This document shows positions 1 through 10,512 of a stretch of 64,000 bases of DNA, in pieces (the stretch's first letter is position 1; every line of letters begins with the position of its first letter). The notes under the pieces were generated by a model, which saw only the letters and a program-made list of their open reading frames with translations, was not told where the DNA came from and did no database searches. The position numbers and the translations under genes were made by a program. The DNA is from Liquidambar formosana (taxonomy: Eukaryota; Streptophyta; Magnoliopsida; Saxifragales; Altingiaceae): contig CM077822.1 in assembly GCA_039720395.1 (NCBI GenBank), positions 20,357,267 to 20,421,266 on the forward strand, written 5' to 3'.

Positions 1-657
1 AATAATAATAATCATTATCATATACATATATGACCCATTCCAACAATTTCCATGTTACAATCAAAACACATTCAAGGGTTTTCCTAGTCTACCCAAAATC
101 CTCGAAAACAACCACCCCCAATCACAAACAAATTTAGCATTATATGAATTCTCACCAAATTCCAAGAAATACATAATAAAAGTATAAAACACTCACGCAA
201 CAACCCCTTGAGATATAGTATTGTTTCCATGTCTCGTCTTCATGATGTGGATATTTGGTTTGTGACTGCGTTGGGAAGTAGGTGTGCCTCTAACAGCCAT
301 TCTCGTTTGCTAGAGAATGAAAGGAAGAGGGAGATACGAAGTCAACGTGCTTTAGGATTATATGTATAGTATTAAATGGAGTATTTGATTTAGGATTTCT
401 TTTGAATTCCTATTTGTGTTTTATATATTAAAGTATGTGTTTTAGAATATATTAAGGTATGTGCTTTAGAATTATAGTTTCCATATTACTATATTTCCTA
501 TATATGCAGAAGGGTGGATAGTTATGTATTTAAAAATTAAAATAAGGGTATATTAGTCAATCAAAAGTTTTTCTTATATTCATCTTTTTATAGGTAGTGT
601 ATATATATATATATGTGTGTGTGTGTGTTTTTTTTTTCTTTAGTCCAAGATAAGAAA
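1..657. other. AT-rich intergenic or intronic DNA
   Basis: No gene is recognised here. The stretch is AT-rich and ends in a (TA)n/(TG)n microsatellite at about 600-628 followed by a T run. The last 9 bases (649-657, gataagaaa) are the left target-site duplication of the next element. Confidence 0.5.
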
Positions 658-1633
658 GGCTAGCGTTATTGCCACAGCAACTTTTGTTGCTTCCACGGCA
701 TCCCAACTTTTTTTATTTTTATGGACAAGTTTGCCCCTACAATAGTCAATAGCTCCACCACAGCTTCCAAAAGACCAAACAAATAACACAAACCCACCGG
801 TTCAAAACCAACAGCTTCCGCCTAAATCGCAATCATCTGCCTGGCCGCTAGACTACCTCCTTAAAGCCTTCAATGTTGCCGGCAGCAATGTCATCACATC
901 CTCCTCCCTCTTTGTCGGAATCCAGTGCTCCACTTTGCAAAAATTCACTACCATCCATTTGCCCAAATCGCTGTCTTCGACTTCTCAACCACCACATGGC
1001 AAAAGACCTTTCCTACCTCCATGGTGAAACGTGTATCCCCGCTTGCCACCGTGTGAATTGGGTTAGGTTCAAGGGGGACTGATTTAGGTTTCCAGTGTGG
1101 AATCCCGTTCTTTAACGGTGCTGATACATGTATTGATGATATTTTGATGAATTTGATCAATCTTAGAGATGGGTTTGTTCAAATCGCCTATGACGCTGCT
1201 CTGTTCAAATCTAAAGTGGGACGAGTGATTAGGATGTTATGGTGGTAACTAGTTAGGGAAAGGACGACTAATGGTAGAATTTAGGCAGAGATGACGACGA
1301 TGGGTATTCATAGATGGTGGTGTTGGGGTCTATGAGTTTGAAATCAAATGACTGGGAAGATGAGTAGTAATCATGGTGATGATGTTCAGGGGAGAGGGTA
1401 CTTGGCCATCCTTCCTATTGCCCTGTTGGATTTATTTAGAATATGGTGGGTGTTTGGTTTGCAGTCGTAGGCAGGCATGTTTCTCTCAAAATATGCAGAG
1501 AGATCATTTATTGCATACGTGCTTAGGGAAGATTTATGAAACTTTTGACTGAGGGGTAAACCTGTCCATGTTGGACTTGAGAATTTAAGTTACTGTGGAA
1601 GCAACAAAAGCTGCTGTGGCAATATCGTTGCCC
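658..1633. mobile_element. MULE-like non-autonomous DNA transposon
   Basis: The ends are inverted repeats. The left end (ggctagcgttattgccacagc, first bases) pairs with the right end read in reverse (gggcaacgatattgccacag). Similarity continues inward for about 90-100 bp, including a shared 'atggaca-gttt-cccct' block. The flanks are 9-bp direct repeats, gataagaaa (649-657) and tataagaaa (1634-1642), 8 of 9 identical. Long terminal inverted repeats with a 9-bp duplication are the hallmark of Mutator-like elements. No transposase ORF is visible in the 976 bp, so it is non-autonomous. The interior is less AT-rich than its surroundings and gives short coding-like translations (about 840-1250) that I could not match to a family, so gene capture (Pack-MULE) is possible but unproven. 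Confidence 0.75.
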
Positions 1634-1657
1634 TATAAGAAATTCTTTTTTTGTCGG

Positions 1658-3229
1658 TGTTGACACCCAATTTTGTACCGCCTGACATTTTGGACCACAT
1701 TTAAGCCCAATGATGAAGGGCAACAGCAAATAAACTACCACAAGCGAGCCCGAAGGACCCGTGCAGGCACAACACAACTTTTTGATACCTTTTGATACCC
1801 CATAATCGTATGAGCATGGTTCATGCACGTACGTGCATCTTCTATGCACGTATGATCATGCCCCTTTATTTTTCAACACAGCTTTTTGATACCCATGATC
1901 GTATGAGCATGGTTCATGCACGTACGTGCATCTTCCATGCACGTACAATCATGCCCTTCGAATTTCAAATTTCCAGCATTTCCCCCCAAATCGTTTCTTA
2001 CCTTATGAAGCCCCTATGCTTATAGCTGCTTGATGGCGGCTGGGAAACCCTAATGGATTCCGAAATAAACCCTAATCACCATCGTTAAATACCCTGCTTT
2101 CATTCAAGAGAAGGGACCGATTTTTCTTAAGCCCACACCCCCCAAAGGATCCCAACTTTTGCACCCAACCTCCACCCCGAAAGATCTGAAAACTCATTGT
2201 TGTAACTGCGAGAAGTCCGGAAGGCAAGTCGGTGATAAAACTGTTGCTGCCCGTACTTGAGGGTAATGGCTTTTAACTTTAATTTCGTTTTTAATTAATG
2301 ATCTACCATGATGATTCATAATATCGCATAAACTGAACATGGCATCTGTATGTATATCCTTTCATTTAATGCTCGCATTTAGGATGTGCTTAGATTTAAT
2401 CTGGCATTGATTTACTTATGTAGATTTAATCTGGCATTGATTTACTTATGCATTTAAGGTTTGAATGGATTCCTCACCCGTTTCAAACGCATAGGGTTGC
2501 ACAAGATCCATTAGTTAATTCTGGCATTCAGTTTTACATGATTTAGGCCATCGTACATGAGCATCGTTTGTTTATATGCGTGAGTTACTCCGTCATTTAG
2601 ATTTAGGATATTTCCATTGTTTTTGAATCACATATTTCTGCATATATTAAGGTCATAGGTTTATTTAAATCTGGTATGACATGATGGGCATGGATCTGTA
2701 GCATAGCATTGAGGCATGTACGTGCGTGCACATGGGATGCACGTACGTGCTTACCATATGCACGTACGTGCATGGCTCTACTTTTGCAGATTAACTTGTT
2801 TCCTCTTTTGCAGGCAGCGTGAGCATTTTTGTTAGTTTTCAAATCCTCTTTCTTGCATATATGTATATTCACATGTTTTGTTTTAATTCTTCTTTTCTTT
2901 TTCTCTCATCATTTGCATGCCATTAATTGATTTCAATTGCATAAGTGTTTAAATAGTGGTTGAACCTAATTAAGTCTCTCTTTAATTAAAGCCAATAAGT
3001 ACATGTGGGGGCCGGCCTCGGCCGGGCGTAGATGGGTGCCTAACACCTTCCCATCCGTGTACCCTAGCTCCAAACCCGAACAATCTCTGGTTATGGTAAG
3101 TTAGACCCTTCTTAGGGTCGATTGGTTCCCGAAGCCAAATCGGGTGGCGACTCCTTTTTCACTCTAATCATTCGTGGTTAGTAGCGACGTAATCCCGAGC
3201 CCGGCGTGGTCTAGGACACGGCGCTCACA
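1658..3229 (+). mobile_element. LTR of a Tat/Ogre-like Gypsy retrotransposon
   Basis: The segment begins TGTTGACACCC and ends GCGCTCACA, the usual TG...CA limits. It is followed at once by a primer-binding-site-like sequence at 3231-3248. The 3' part contains the 'CTAACACCTTCCCATCC... GGTGGCGACTCC' type of sequence that I associate with plant Tat/Ogre LTRs. Length is about 1.57 kb. The LTR contains a tandem duplication with repeated TGCACGTACGTGCA palindromes (1788-1950; also 2714-2775). The left boundary abuts the MULE duplication by only 15 bp. No second LTR is present before the assembly gap, so target-site duplications cannot be checked. Confidence 0.65.
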
Positions 3230-3230
3230 A

Positions 3231-3248
3231 TGGCGACTCCACTGGGGA
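3231..3248 (+). other. Primer-binding site (tRNA-Arg-like) of the Gypsy element
   Basis: TGGCGACTCCACTGGGGA lies one base after the LTR end. A primer site of this form, complementary to the 3' end of a tRNA-Arg, is typical of plant Tat/Ogre Gypsy elements. It fixes the LTR as a 5' LTR on the + strand. Confidence 0.6.
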
Positions 3249-4161
3249 TAGAGAGCTAAACTCCAAGGTATTTATTGTCTTTAATTAATTAGGAGACTTA
3301 ATTGGGCAAAACCAAAATTGCACACACGCGCACAATTTTGGCATTTATTATCCCACGATGGCAGTCTGATTGGAAACCCGGGTTCCATTTAGTTCCTATG
3401 GGCAACTCGATTCAGCACCATTAACCCACGGCCTGTGCCACTAGCTTGTAATAAGCTAGGGAGTACGTTGACGGGTTGCTCTTTGAGCACCCTAACTTGG
3501 GTGACCCTTGAAGGAGAAGTACCCTAATTGATCGACCACACTAATGTCCCCCATAGACCATTGCATAGCCTTGATTGAATGTGTGTCATTATGCATGTCA
3601 TGTTGCATTTGCACTTAGGCCCATGATATTTAGGTTAGGGGGCAAAGCCCATCATTGTCTATTATCTTTTCAAGTCTAGGCCCAATTGAGAGGTGAGGTG
3701 TGTGATCATGTAATTGGACCCAAGCCCAAAAAAAAAAAAAAAAAACCCAAAAAAAAACCCAAAAAAAATCCAAAAAAAAATCCAAAAAAAAAAAGGGGCT
3801 TGGATCCAAATGAGAGTGAAAGATTGTGTGAATATTGTAATGGGCCTAGGTGCAAAAAAGGATGGACTTTGGTTGGTTAAACCCAATGTGATACTTTAAC
3901 TTCATGTGTCCTTAATGTGATTCTATGGGGTTGTAGATCCATTATCATCTCATCTTCCTAGGGGCATCCCATTGATTGTAGTCATCTTATTCATTAGGGG
4001 TCTTAGGTTCTTTGTATCTCCTTTGATGTGTGGTCTTTTAGTTGGTCCATTTTAGGGGCATTAGGCCCATTCATTTTAAGTTTTTATCTTTTCCTTTTTG
4101 GTTTTGTATATTGTTATCATATCTCTTGTCTAGGTCTTTACTTGTCATTTTAGGAGTCTAG
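3249..4161 (+). mobile_element. Gypsy 5' leader, truncated by assembly gap
   Basis: Sequence downstream of the primer site, with no gag or pol coding visible. It includes an A-rich simple repeat at about 3725-3794 (runs of A separated by CCC or TCC). That repeat creates spurious Lys/Pro-rich and Phe/Gly-rich ORFs. The element is cut off by the N run, and nothing after the gap resembles Gypsy coding sequence. Confidence 0.45.
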
Positions 4162-4261
4162 NNNNNNNNNNNNNNNNNNNNNNNNNNNNNNNNNNNNNNN
4201 NNNNNNNNNNNNNNNNNNNNNNNNNNNNNNNNNNNNNNNNNNNNNNNNNNNNNNNNNNNNN
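4162..4261. other. Assembly gap (100 N)
   Basis: Exactly 100 unknown bases, a conventional scaffold gap of unknown true length. It probably hides the rest of the Gypsy element, so distances across it are not reliable. Confidence 0.99.
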
Positions 4262-4804
4262 GGGTCATGCGTAGGTTGTAACCTCTTGAATCAATAGAGC
4301 ACTTAGACACTCCAGCATTGCTTTCAGCCTAAACTGAGAGCTATGCATGTTAAGACAACTCCAACCTTGGGATGATGTGAGCCTCTATCAAATCAATAAA
4401 AGCACAGTAAATACCTCTACACACACGTACACACACAATTTCATAACCATACTTTAATAGAAAATGCTGAAAAAGTACATATATTACTCTATCTCATTTA
4501 GCAAATCAGAGATAAGTAAGACACAATTGTTCTTTCATTTTTTCTTAATGCCTTTGTCAATATCTCATCTCCATCACCAAAGTTTTTGGAAGAACACAGG
4601 CCAAAATTAATGCCATAAGAGGATCTAAAGCAACCGGGTATATAGGTTATCATAAGCTTACCCCATTTGTGAGTATGAGACTCAGGTTGTCTTAAAGCAA
4701 AGGTGGCTGAGAAAACTTCCTTCAAGGACATTTTACAGCCTGCTAGAGCAGATGGTCACTAAAATCTTTCCTCTCGGACATCTCTTGGATTACTTCCTGG
4801 GTAT
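4262..4804. other. Unassigned DNA left of the copia element
   Basis: On the - strand an open stretch (4498-4731, 77 codons) could be exon-like, but it matches nothing I recognise. This is the original target DNA into which the copia element inserted, because the duplicated AATTC (4805-4809) follows. It may belong to the same damaged gene as the exon-like pieces at 10.5-10.96 kb. Confidence 0.3.
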
Positions 4805-4809
4805 AATTC

Positions 4810-4948
4810 TGAAAGCTTTTGAGAAAAGTTGCAATTCTCATTAAAATAAATCTGAAGATTACAAAGAATATAAATACTAGAAACCCTATACAAGGGAAAT
4901 ACCCATAATACCCTTAATAGAAGAAATATGTACAAATATATCCTAACA
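4810..4948 (-). repeat. copia 3' LTR
   Basis: 139 bp, left-hand copy on the + strand, with canonical TG...CA ends. It is preceded in element orientation by the polypurine tract GAGTTTGAGGGGGG. The outer flank is the duplicated AATTC. Confidence 0.93.
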
Positions 4949-4961
4949 CCCCCCCTCAAAC

Positions 4962-5468
4962 TCATGATGTGACCGTGGGAAGCATCGAGAGTTTGCCAAG
5001 AAGAAACCGGAAGCGCGTGATGGTGTGCGATTTGGTAAAAAAGTCGGCCAACTGTATGGTGGAAGGAACAAAAGGCAAAGAGAGAGTGCCCAGTTGAAGA
5101 TGATGACGCACAAAATGACAGTCAATCTCAATGTGTTTAGTACGTTCATGAAAGACAGAATTATGCGCAATCTGAATAGCACTCTTATTGTCACAGTACA
5201 TCGGAGTAGGGGAGGAAGAGGAAACACCCAAATCAGTGAGCAACCAACGCAACCAAACAATCTCAGCAGCAGTAGTAGCCATAGCCCGATACTCGGCCTC
5301 AGCAGAGGAACGAGCAACAACACTCTGTTTCTTACTCCACCAAGAAACTAAAGAGTCACCCAAAAAGACACAGAAACCAGTGGTAGAGCGACGATCCATA
5401 GCATCACCAGCCCAATTTGCATCAGAGAAAGCTCGAAGCTCTAAAGAAGAAGTAGAGGAAAACAACAA
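4962..5468 (-). pseudogene. copia RNase H
   Basis: 168 codons in frame with the reverse transcriptase. The RNase H motifs are visible: 'AFSDANWAGD' with the first catalytic Asp, 'SSAEAEYRAMA' with the Glu, and 'YCDNKSAIQIAHN' with the next Asp. The C-terminal 'HERTKHIEIDCHFVR' block is typical of plant Copia. The stop codon at 4962 lies immediately before the polypurine tract, so the 3' end is complete. Confidence 0.88.
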
Positions 5469-5471
5469 ACT

Positions 5472-6167
5472 CTAATGAAGAGAACCACAAAGATAACGTA
5501 AAATACGAAGAAGGGCAGCCCAATGAACGGAAGTCGGAGCAGAAACAAACTGACTAACAATATGCACAGCATAAGCAATATCAGGACGAGTCACAGTGAG
5601 ATAGACAAGACTACCAACAAGCACTCGATACAAATGAGGATCTGTCAGGGGAACACCATCAGTAGAGGTATAATGAACATTAAGCTCAATAGGAATATCA
5701 GCAGTCCGAGAATCAGAAAGGGGAGCCCACGCTATAACATCAGCAGCATACTTGGACTGAGAGAGAAGATACCCTTGGGGAGATGAAGCAACCTCAATGC
5801 CAAGAAAATAACGAAGCGAACCATGATCCTTCATCTCAAAATGATGTTGCAATTGAGTTTTGAGAAGAGAAATCCCAATGGAGTCATCACCAGAAATAAT
5901 CATATCATCAACATATAACAAAAGAACAATGTGCTCGGCAGAAGTAGAACGAAAGAACAAAGCAGAATCATGATCACTGGAGGTAAAACCCAAGTTACAA
6001 ATCACGACAGAGAACTTAGCAAACCAAGCTCGAGGTGCCTGTTTCAAACCATACAAAGCTTTGCAAAGCTTGCAAACATGGCCTGAAGGATGAGCAAGGC
6101 CAGGAGGAGGGACCATATAAACTTCCTCAGATAAATCCCCATTGAGAAAGGCATTTTTAACATCCAT
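5472..6167 (-). pseudogene. copia reverse transcriptase core
   Basis: 231 codons in the same frame as the upstream integrase ORF, separated from it only by the TAG at 6180-6182. It contains the conserved 'MDVKNAFLNGDL', 'ALYGLKQAPRAW' and catalytic 'YVDDMIISG' blocks, and the 'DIAYAVHIVSQF' connection region. It ends in a second in-frame TAG at 5472-5474, after which RNase H homology continues in the same frame. Confidence 0.88.
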
Positions 6168-6179
6168 CTGAGAAAGAGA

Positions 6180-8024
6180 CTAGTGGCGAACGGCAGCCAC
6201 AGCAATTAAGGTGCGAACTGTAGTCATTTTAGCAACAGGAGCAAACGTTTCTTCATAGTCAATGCCATATTCCTGTGCATAGCCCTTAGCAACCAAACGA
6301 GCTTTGTAGCGTTCAACAGAACCATCCGCTTTGGTTTTGATTTTATAAACCCAACGGCAACCAACAGCACGTTTACCTGAAGGTAAAGGAACAAGATCCC
6401 AGGTGTTGGTCATATGCAAAGCGGAAAGTTCTTCATTCATAGCCTGTTGCCAAAGAGGATCAAGAACAGCCTCCTTATAGGAGATAGGCTCAGAAAGAGA
6501 ATGAATGGAAGATAAAAAAGAACAAAAGTCAGAAGAATAACAAGTATTAGAAAAACCAAGACGATTAGGGCACTTACGAAGTCGCTGAGGATAGCGAGGA
6601 GTAGAGAGATCCACATCACCAGAAGTTGAAGGAGACGCAGCTGAAGGAGGGGAAGGAGCTGTATCTGCAAGTGAAGGAGCTTTATTCCTGCGAGAGTACA
6701 TATGGATAATAAGAGGACGAGAGGATTGAGATGGAAGATTAGAAGGAACTAAGTCACCAATGTAGGAGTCAGAAGGAACCAGATCAGGAAAAGGATCAAG
6801 ATAAACAAGATCAGATTTAGAAACAACATCTGTAGCAGAAGGAAGGGAAAAGAAAGAAATATGCTCAAGAAATACTACATGACGAGAGACATACAGTTTC
6901 CTAGCAGTAGGATCATAACAACGATAACCCTTTTGCCCATCACCATAACTAAGAAACACACACATAGTCGAGCGAGCAGATAACTTTGTGCGTGCAACCT
7001 TGGGTAAGAGAACAAAACAAATGCAACTGAAAACACGTAAATTGTGATAAATAGGAGAATTACCATGCAATTTTTCAAAGGGGGAGATGCCAGAGGTGAG
7101 AAGAGAAGGAATGCGATTAATAAGATATACAGCCGTAAGAAGAGCCTCCCCCCAAAAAGAGCTAGGCACAGAGGCAGAAAGTAACAAGGAGCGTGCAGTT
7201 TCCATGATGTGCCTGTGCTTGTGCTCAGCAACACCATTTTGCTCAGAAGTGTCAGTGCAAGAAGACTGTTGAATGGTCCCATCAGAAGTAAACATATTAA
7301 GAAAGTCAGTGTCTCTATATTCCCCACCCAAATCACATCGAAAACATTTAATGATGGCAGAATATTGAGTCTGGATCATAGCACGAAAAGCAGCAAAAAT
7401 AGATAAAAAATCAGATTGATGCTTCATAAGATAAACCCAACAAAATCTACTATAATCATCAATAAAGGAGACATAATAACGAGAGCCACCTTTAGTGACT
7501 ACAGGTGCAGGTCCCCACACATCAGAGTGAACAAGATCAAAAGGGGTAACAGAAGTAGTGGTACTTTTATTAAAAGGCAAAGCAGTAAATTTAGCAAGTT
7601 TACAACCACTACAATCAGAAATATCATGACTATGCAAATTGCCTAAAGCTCCAGTAGAGACTAAATACTTAAGACGAGAAGAAGAAACATGTCCAAGGCG
7701 AGAATGCCACAAATAAAAACTAGAGGACTTAGGATTCAAACGAAAAGAAGACAAATCAACTATAGAAGCAGCCAAAGCAGGAGCATGCAACTTCTCCAGC
7801 ACATACAGCCCTCCCACCTTACGGCCTATCCCAATCAGCTGTCTGGAATGAAGATCTTGTACAGAACAACCCATAGAAGAAAAGTGAACAATGTATCCAG
7901 AGTCAGAGAGTTGACTAACAGAAATCAAATTCAATGACAATTGAGGAATATAATAGACATCAGATAATGAGAGATAAGGTGTGGAAACAGAACCAACACT
8001 TGCCAGAGGCATTGATGTACTCAT
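6180..8024 (-). pseudogene. copia protease end, integrase and start of reverse transcriptase
   Basis: 614 codons. It opens in the rest of the protease domain ('DVYYIPQLSLNLISVSQL'). It continues through the integrase: an HHCC zinc-binding region with 'LWHSRLGHVSS' and 'CSGCKLAKF', and the DD35E core with 'FIDDYSRF' and 'TSEQNGVAE'. It then enters the reverse transcriptase ('AMNEELSALHMTNTWDLVPLPSGKRAVGCRWVYKIK'). The reading frame ends in TAG at 6180-6182, where Copia proteins normally have an aromatic residue before the 'MDVKNAFLNG' block. This is best explained as a nonsense mutation (for example TGG to TAG). Confidence 0.85.
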
Positions 8025-9160
8025 GTACCATTGGCAGTCATAACAGTAATCAAAGATGGTGGAGAAGAAAGAGCAGAGATAAACAATGAGGGATCATTAG
8101 TCATATGATGAGTGGCACCGGAATCAAACACCCAAGTGGATCGAAATATACTTGGAGGAGGAGATGACAAACCTAGAGAGGAGTTGATAGAGAGTGCATT
8201 GGGTTGAGAAGAACCAAGATACTTTTGCAATTGTTCTGCTAAGGCAACCACAGAGGGATTAATGTGTGCATCAGTGGAGGGTGCAACGGCTGCTGTATGC
8301 TTGGGACCATTCCGCTTCCACTGTGGATTAAAATTAGGTGCCTGTTGAGATGAACCAGATGCCTGCTTGTTCAAAAGTTTGGGACACTGAATCTTCCAAT
8401 GACCCTTCTGATGACAGAAACTACATTCATCAGTAGCAACCTTAGGTCTTTGATTACCTTGAGTGCTAGTTTGAGGTCTGGGAGGAACTGCAAATACGGA
8501 TGGAGCAGGCAAAGGAAGCAACCCCTTTTTGGATTTGAAACGAGTTTCCTCTGCCAATAATTCATTAACCACAGAATCAACTGAAGGAAGAGGATTTCGA
8601 TGCAGTATAGTGCCTCGAATACCCTCAAATTCATCCCGAAGTGCCATTAAAAATTGAACAAGACGCTGCTCCTCCCGGTAATTACAATACACAGAATTTG
8701 CGCTCAGTTCACGAGGCTTGATAAGGGCCAATTGATCCCAAAAACCAGTCATAACAACATAAAAGGCCTGAATGCTTCGATCACCTTGAGGGGTCTCCCT
8801 AATGTCGTGTTCTAACTGATACCGCTTGGCAAAATTGGATTGTACATACACCTTGGACAGATAATCCCAAATCTCTTGGACAGTAGAAGACTTAGCCAAT
8901 TGCATGCCAATGGATTGTTCAACTGAATTATTAATCCAAGTGATAATTTTAGCATTATTCATCTCCCAGGTTGAAAGTAACTCTTCAAATTTTTCAATTT
9001 TGGCATCACTTGGTTTCTTAATAGTTCCAATCACATAACCCCACATGTTCTTACCCATTAAAAAATTCTTCATCACATAAGCCCAATAGGTGTAGTTATC
9101 ACCTGTCAACTTGACACTAATTGCCTGAAGAGAGTCTGAATTTCCAGTGGCCATGGACAA
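8021..9160 (-). pseudogene. copia gag and N-terminal protease ORF
   Basis: 379 codons. The N-terminal part (about residues 15-200) is the Copia gag core ('LTGDNYTYWAYVMKNFLMGK'). At about residue 245 there is a CCHC zinc knuckle (CSFCHQKGHWKIQC; C-x2-C-x4-H-x4-C). Near residue 350 the aspartic protease motif DSGAT occurs within 'WVFDSGATHHM'. The frame ends in TGA 8 codons after the protease region begins to lose homology. The stop overlaps the ATG of the next ORF as ATGA. An 8-bp near-duplication (GTACATGA/GTACATCA) at the junction looks like the cause of the shift, so I read this as a broken polyprotein rather than a natural two-ORF layout. Confidence 0.85.
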
Positions 9161-9782
9161 CCTTAGTTAAGTAACCAAACAGTGCTTTAGGGCTTCACAA
9201 ATCAACTACCAGTAAGCAATCAGGAGATAAGAGGCGATGTTATATACTGACAACCAGCGAGAGAGAGAGAGAAGGCTTGCTGGTTCAAAATTAGTGCAAA
9301 TTCGAAGACTAGGGCTTGCTGGTTCAAGAGGGGACTGATATGTAGAGGGATCAACTGCTGCAGACAAGATGCTATGGGTCTGAGGACTGATGTGCGAAGG
9401 GGACAAGAGCTTTCGAGTGGTGTGACTAGGGCAGGAGCGTCGATGGAGGCTTGCGATTGGCTGGGAAGACTTGCGATTGGCTGAGAAGCTTCGATGGAGG
9501 CCACAACTGGGTGCGACAGTGCTTTGAGGGTTCAAGAGAGGCTGCGATTGGTGCAATAGGGTTCGAAAGGTTCAATCAAGGCTGCGAGAGGGTGCGACGG
9601 TGCTTCAAACAGCGCTGCGATGGGTGCGAAGGGGTGCGACAGTGCTTCAAAGAGAGAGCTGCAATGGGGTGCGATGGGGTACGATAGAAGCTTCAATACA
9701 ACTTGCACATGACTTCAACGTGATCAAGAAACAGTGCTTCAAAGAGAGAAAAGAAGACAAAGAGGTGCTTTACGTAACCCAA

Positions 9783-9794
9783 GCTCTGATACCA
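9783..9794 (-). other. copia primer-binding site (initiator tRNA-Met)
   Basis: Reads TGGTATCAGAGC on the - strand, directly adjacent to the 5' LTR. It is complementary to the 3' end of plant initiator tRNA-Met, the standard primer for Copia elements. Confidence 0.9.
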
Positions 9795-9933
9795 TGAAAG
9801 CTTTTGAGAAAAGTTGCAATTCTCATTAAAATAAATCTGAAGATTACAAAGAATATAAATACTAGAAACCCTATACAAGGGAAATACCCATAATACCCTT
9901 AATAGAAGAAATATGTACAAATATATCCTAATA
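9795..9933 (-). repeat. copia 5' LTR
   Basis: 139 bp, the right-hand copy on the + strand. It is identical by eye to the copy at 4810-4948 except at the terminal dinucleotide (TA here, TG there, read in element orientation). The length is very short for a plant Copia LTR. Confidence 0.92.
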
Positions 9934-9938
9934 AATTC

Positions 9939-10512
9939 CTTTGCCAAAGAAAAAAATTGTGTTGCTTATAAGAATTATCTATATGATAGAGCAACATTGT
10001 TCGTAAATCACAACATTAATATAGTGTAGAACATCTTCCACATTGTCCCCTAAAATGAACCTCACGAGTGCAACATTTGTCATCCTCAACTCCTTGAAAC
10101 AATGATTACCATAATTAAAAATTCATTGGCATAGAATAGAAATAAGGTAAATTATTGCAATCAAAGAATTCCCTTATTTTAAACAAGTGTAAAGGAAAAG
10201 AACTAAAGATTTGAACTCACCTTAATTCTATAAAAAAAAAATTATAATATCTGAAAACCCAACTACAAAATGATCTAGCAATTGCTAACTACAATGACCC
10301 CATGTGACAACATTTGGATGAGGATTTTAAATTGACCTACCAAATTGCTTTAAAATGAGTATATCCATTTCTCAAGTAGTGACATGTGTAAAAATGGGAT
10401 AAACAGATAGATAACCCATTCTGTTTGCTAGGCAATCTCACCACTTGTGTTAAAGTGCATATCTAATTTTCATACTTCTCAACCTAAGGGATGTTTGCGG
10501 AGAATTACCTAC
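9939..10512. other. Unassigned AT-rich DNA right of the copia element
   Basis: No gene or repeat family is recognised with confidence. One exon-like stretch on the - strand at about 10033-10110 ('ELRMTNVALVRFILGDNVEDVLHYIN') is open but not in phase with the neighbouring exon-like pieces. Confidence 0.3.

Larger units (their letters stand above)
4810..9933 (-). mobile_element. Ty1/copia LTR retrotransposon, full length, ORFs broken
   Basis: A 5124-bp element on the - strand. It has LTRs at both ends (139 bp each), a primer-binding site at 9783-9794, a polypurine tract at about 4949-4962, and 5-bp target duplications AATTC at 4805-4809 and 9934-9938. Domain order is gag, protease, integrase, reverse transcriptase, RNase H, which defines Copia. 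The two LTRs differ only at the outermost dinucleotide (the 5' LTR ends TA rather than TG), suggesting recent insertion. The coding region nevertheless carries a frameshift at about 8021-8028 and two in-frame TAG codons, at 6180-6182 and 5472-5474. It was therefore probably mobilised in trans or damaged very recently. Confidence 0.95.

Noticed and set aside
3662..3899. Lys/Pro-rich and Phe/Gly-rich ORFs on both strands
   Set aside because: Produced by the A-run/CCC simple repeat at about 3725-3794; no domain or conservation signal.
4943..5351. ORFs overlapping copia RNase H in other frames (126 aa on -, 108 aa on +)
   Set aside because: Shadows of the RNase H frame, which shows the conserved motifs.
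6875..7336. 153-codon ORF inside copia integrase
   Set aside because: Alternative frame of the integrase ORF; hydrophobic translation without motifs.
9451..9797. Repeated 'GCGATGGGTGCGA' and ORFs upstream of copia gag
   Set aside because: Lie in the 5' leader between primer site and gag; low-complexity repeats, not a gene.
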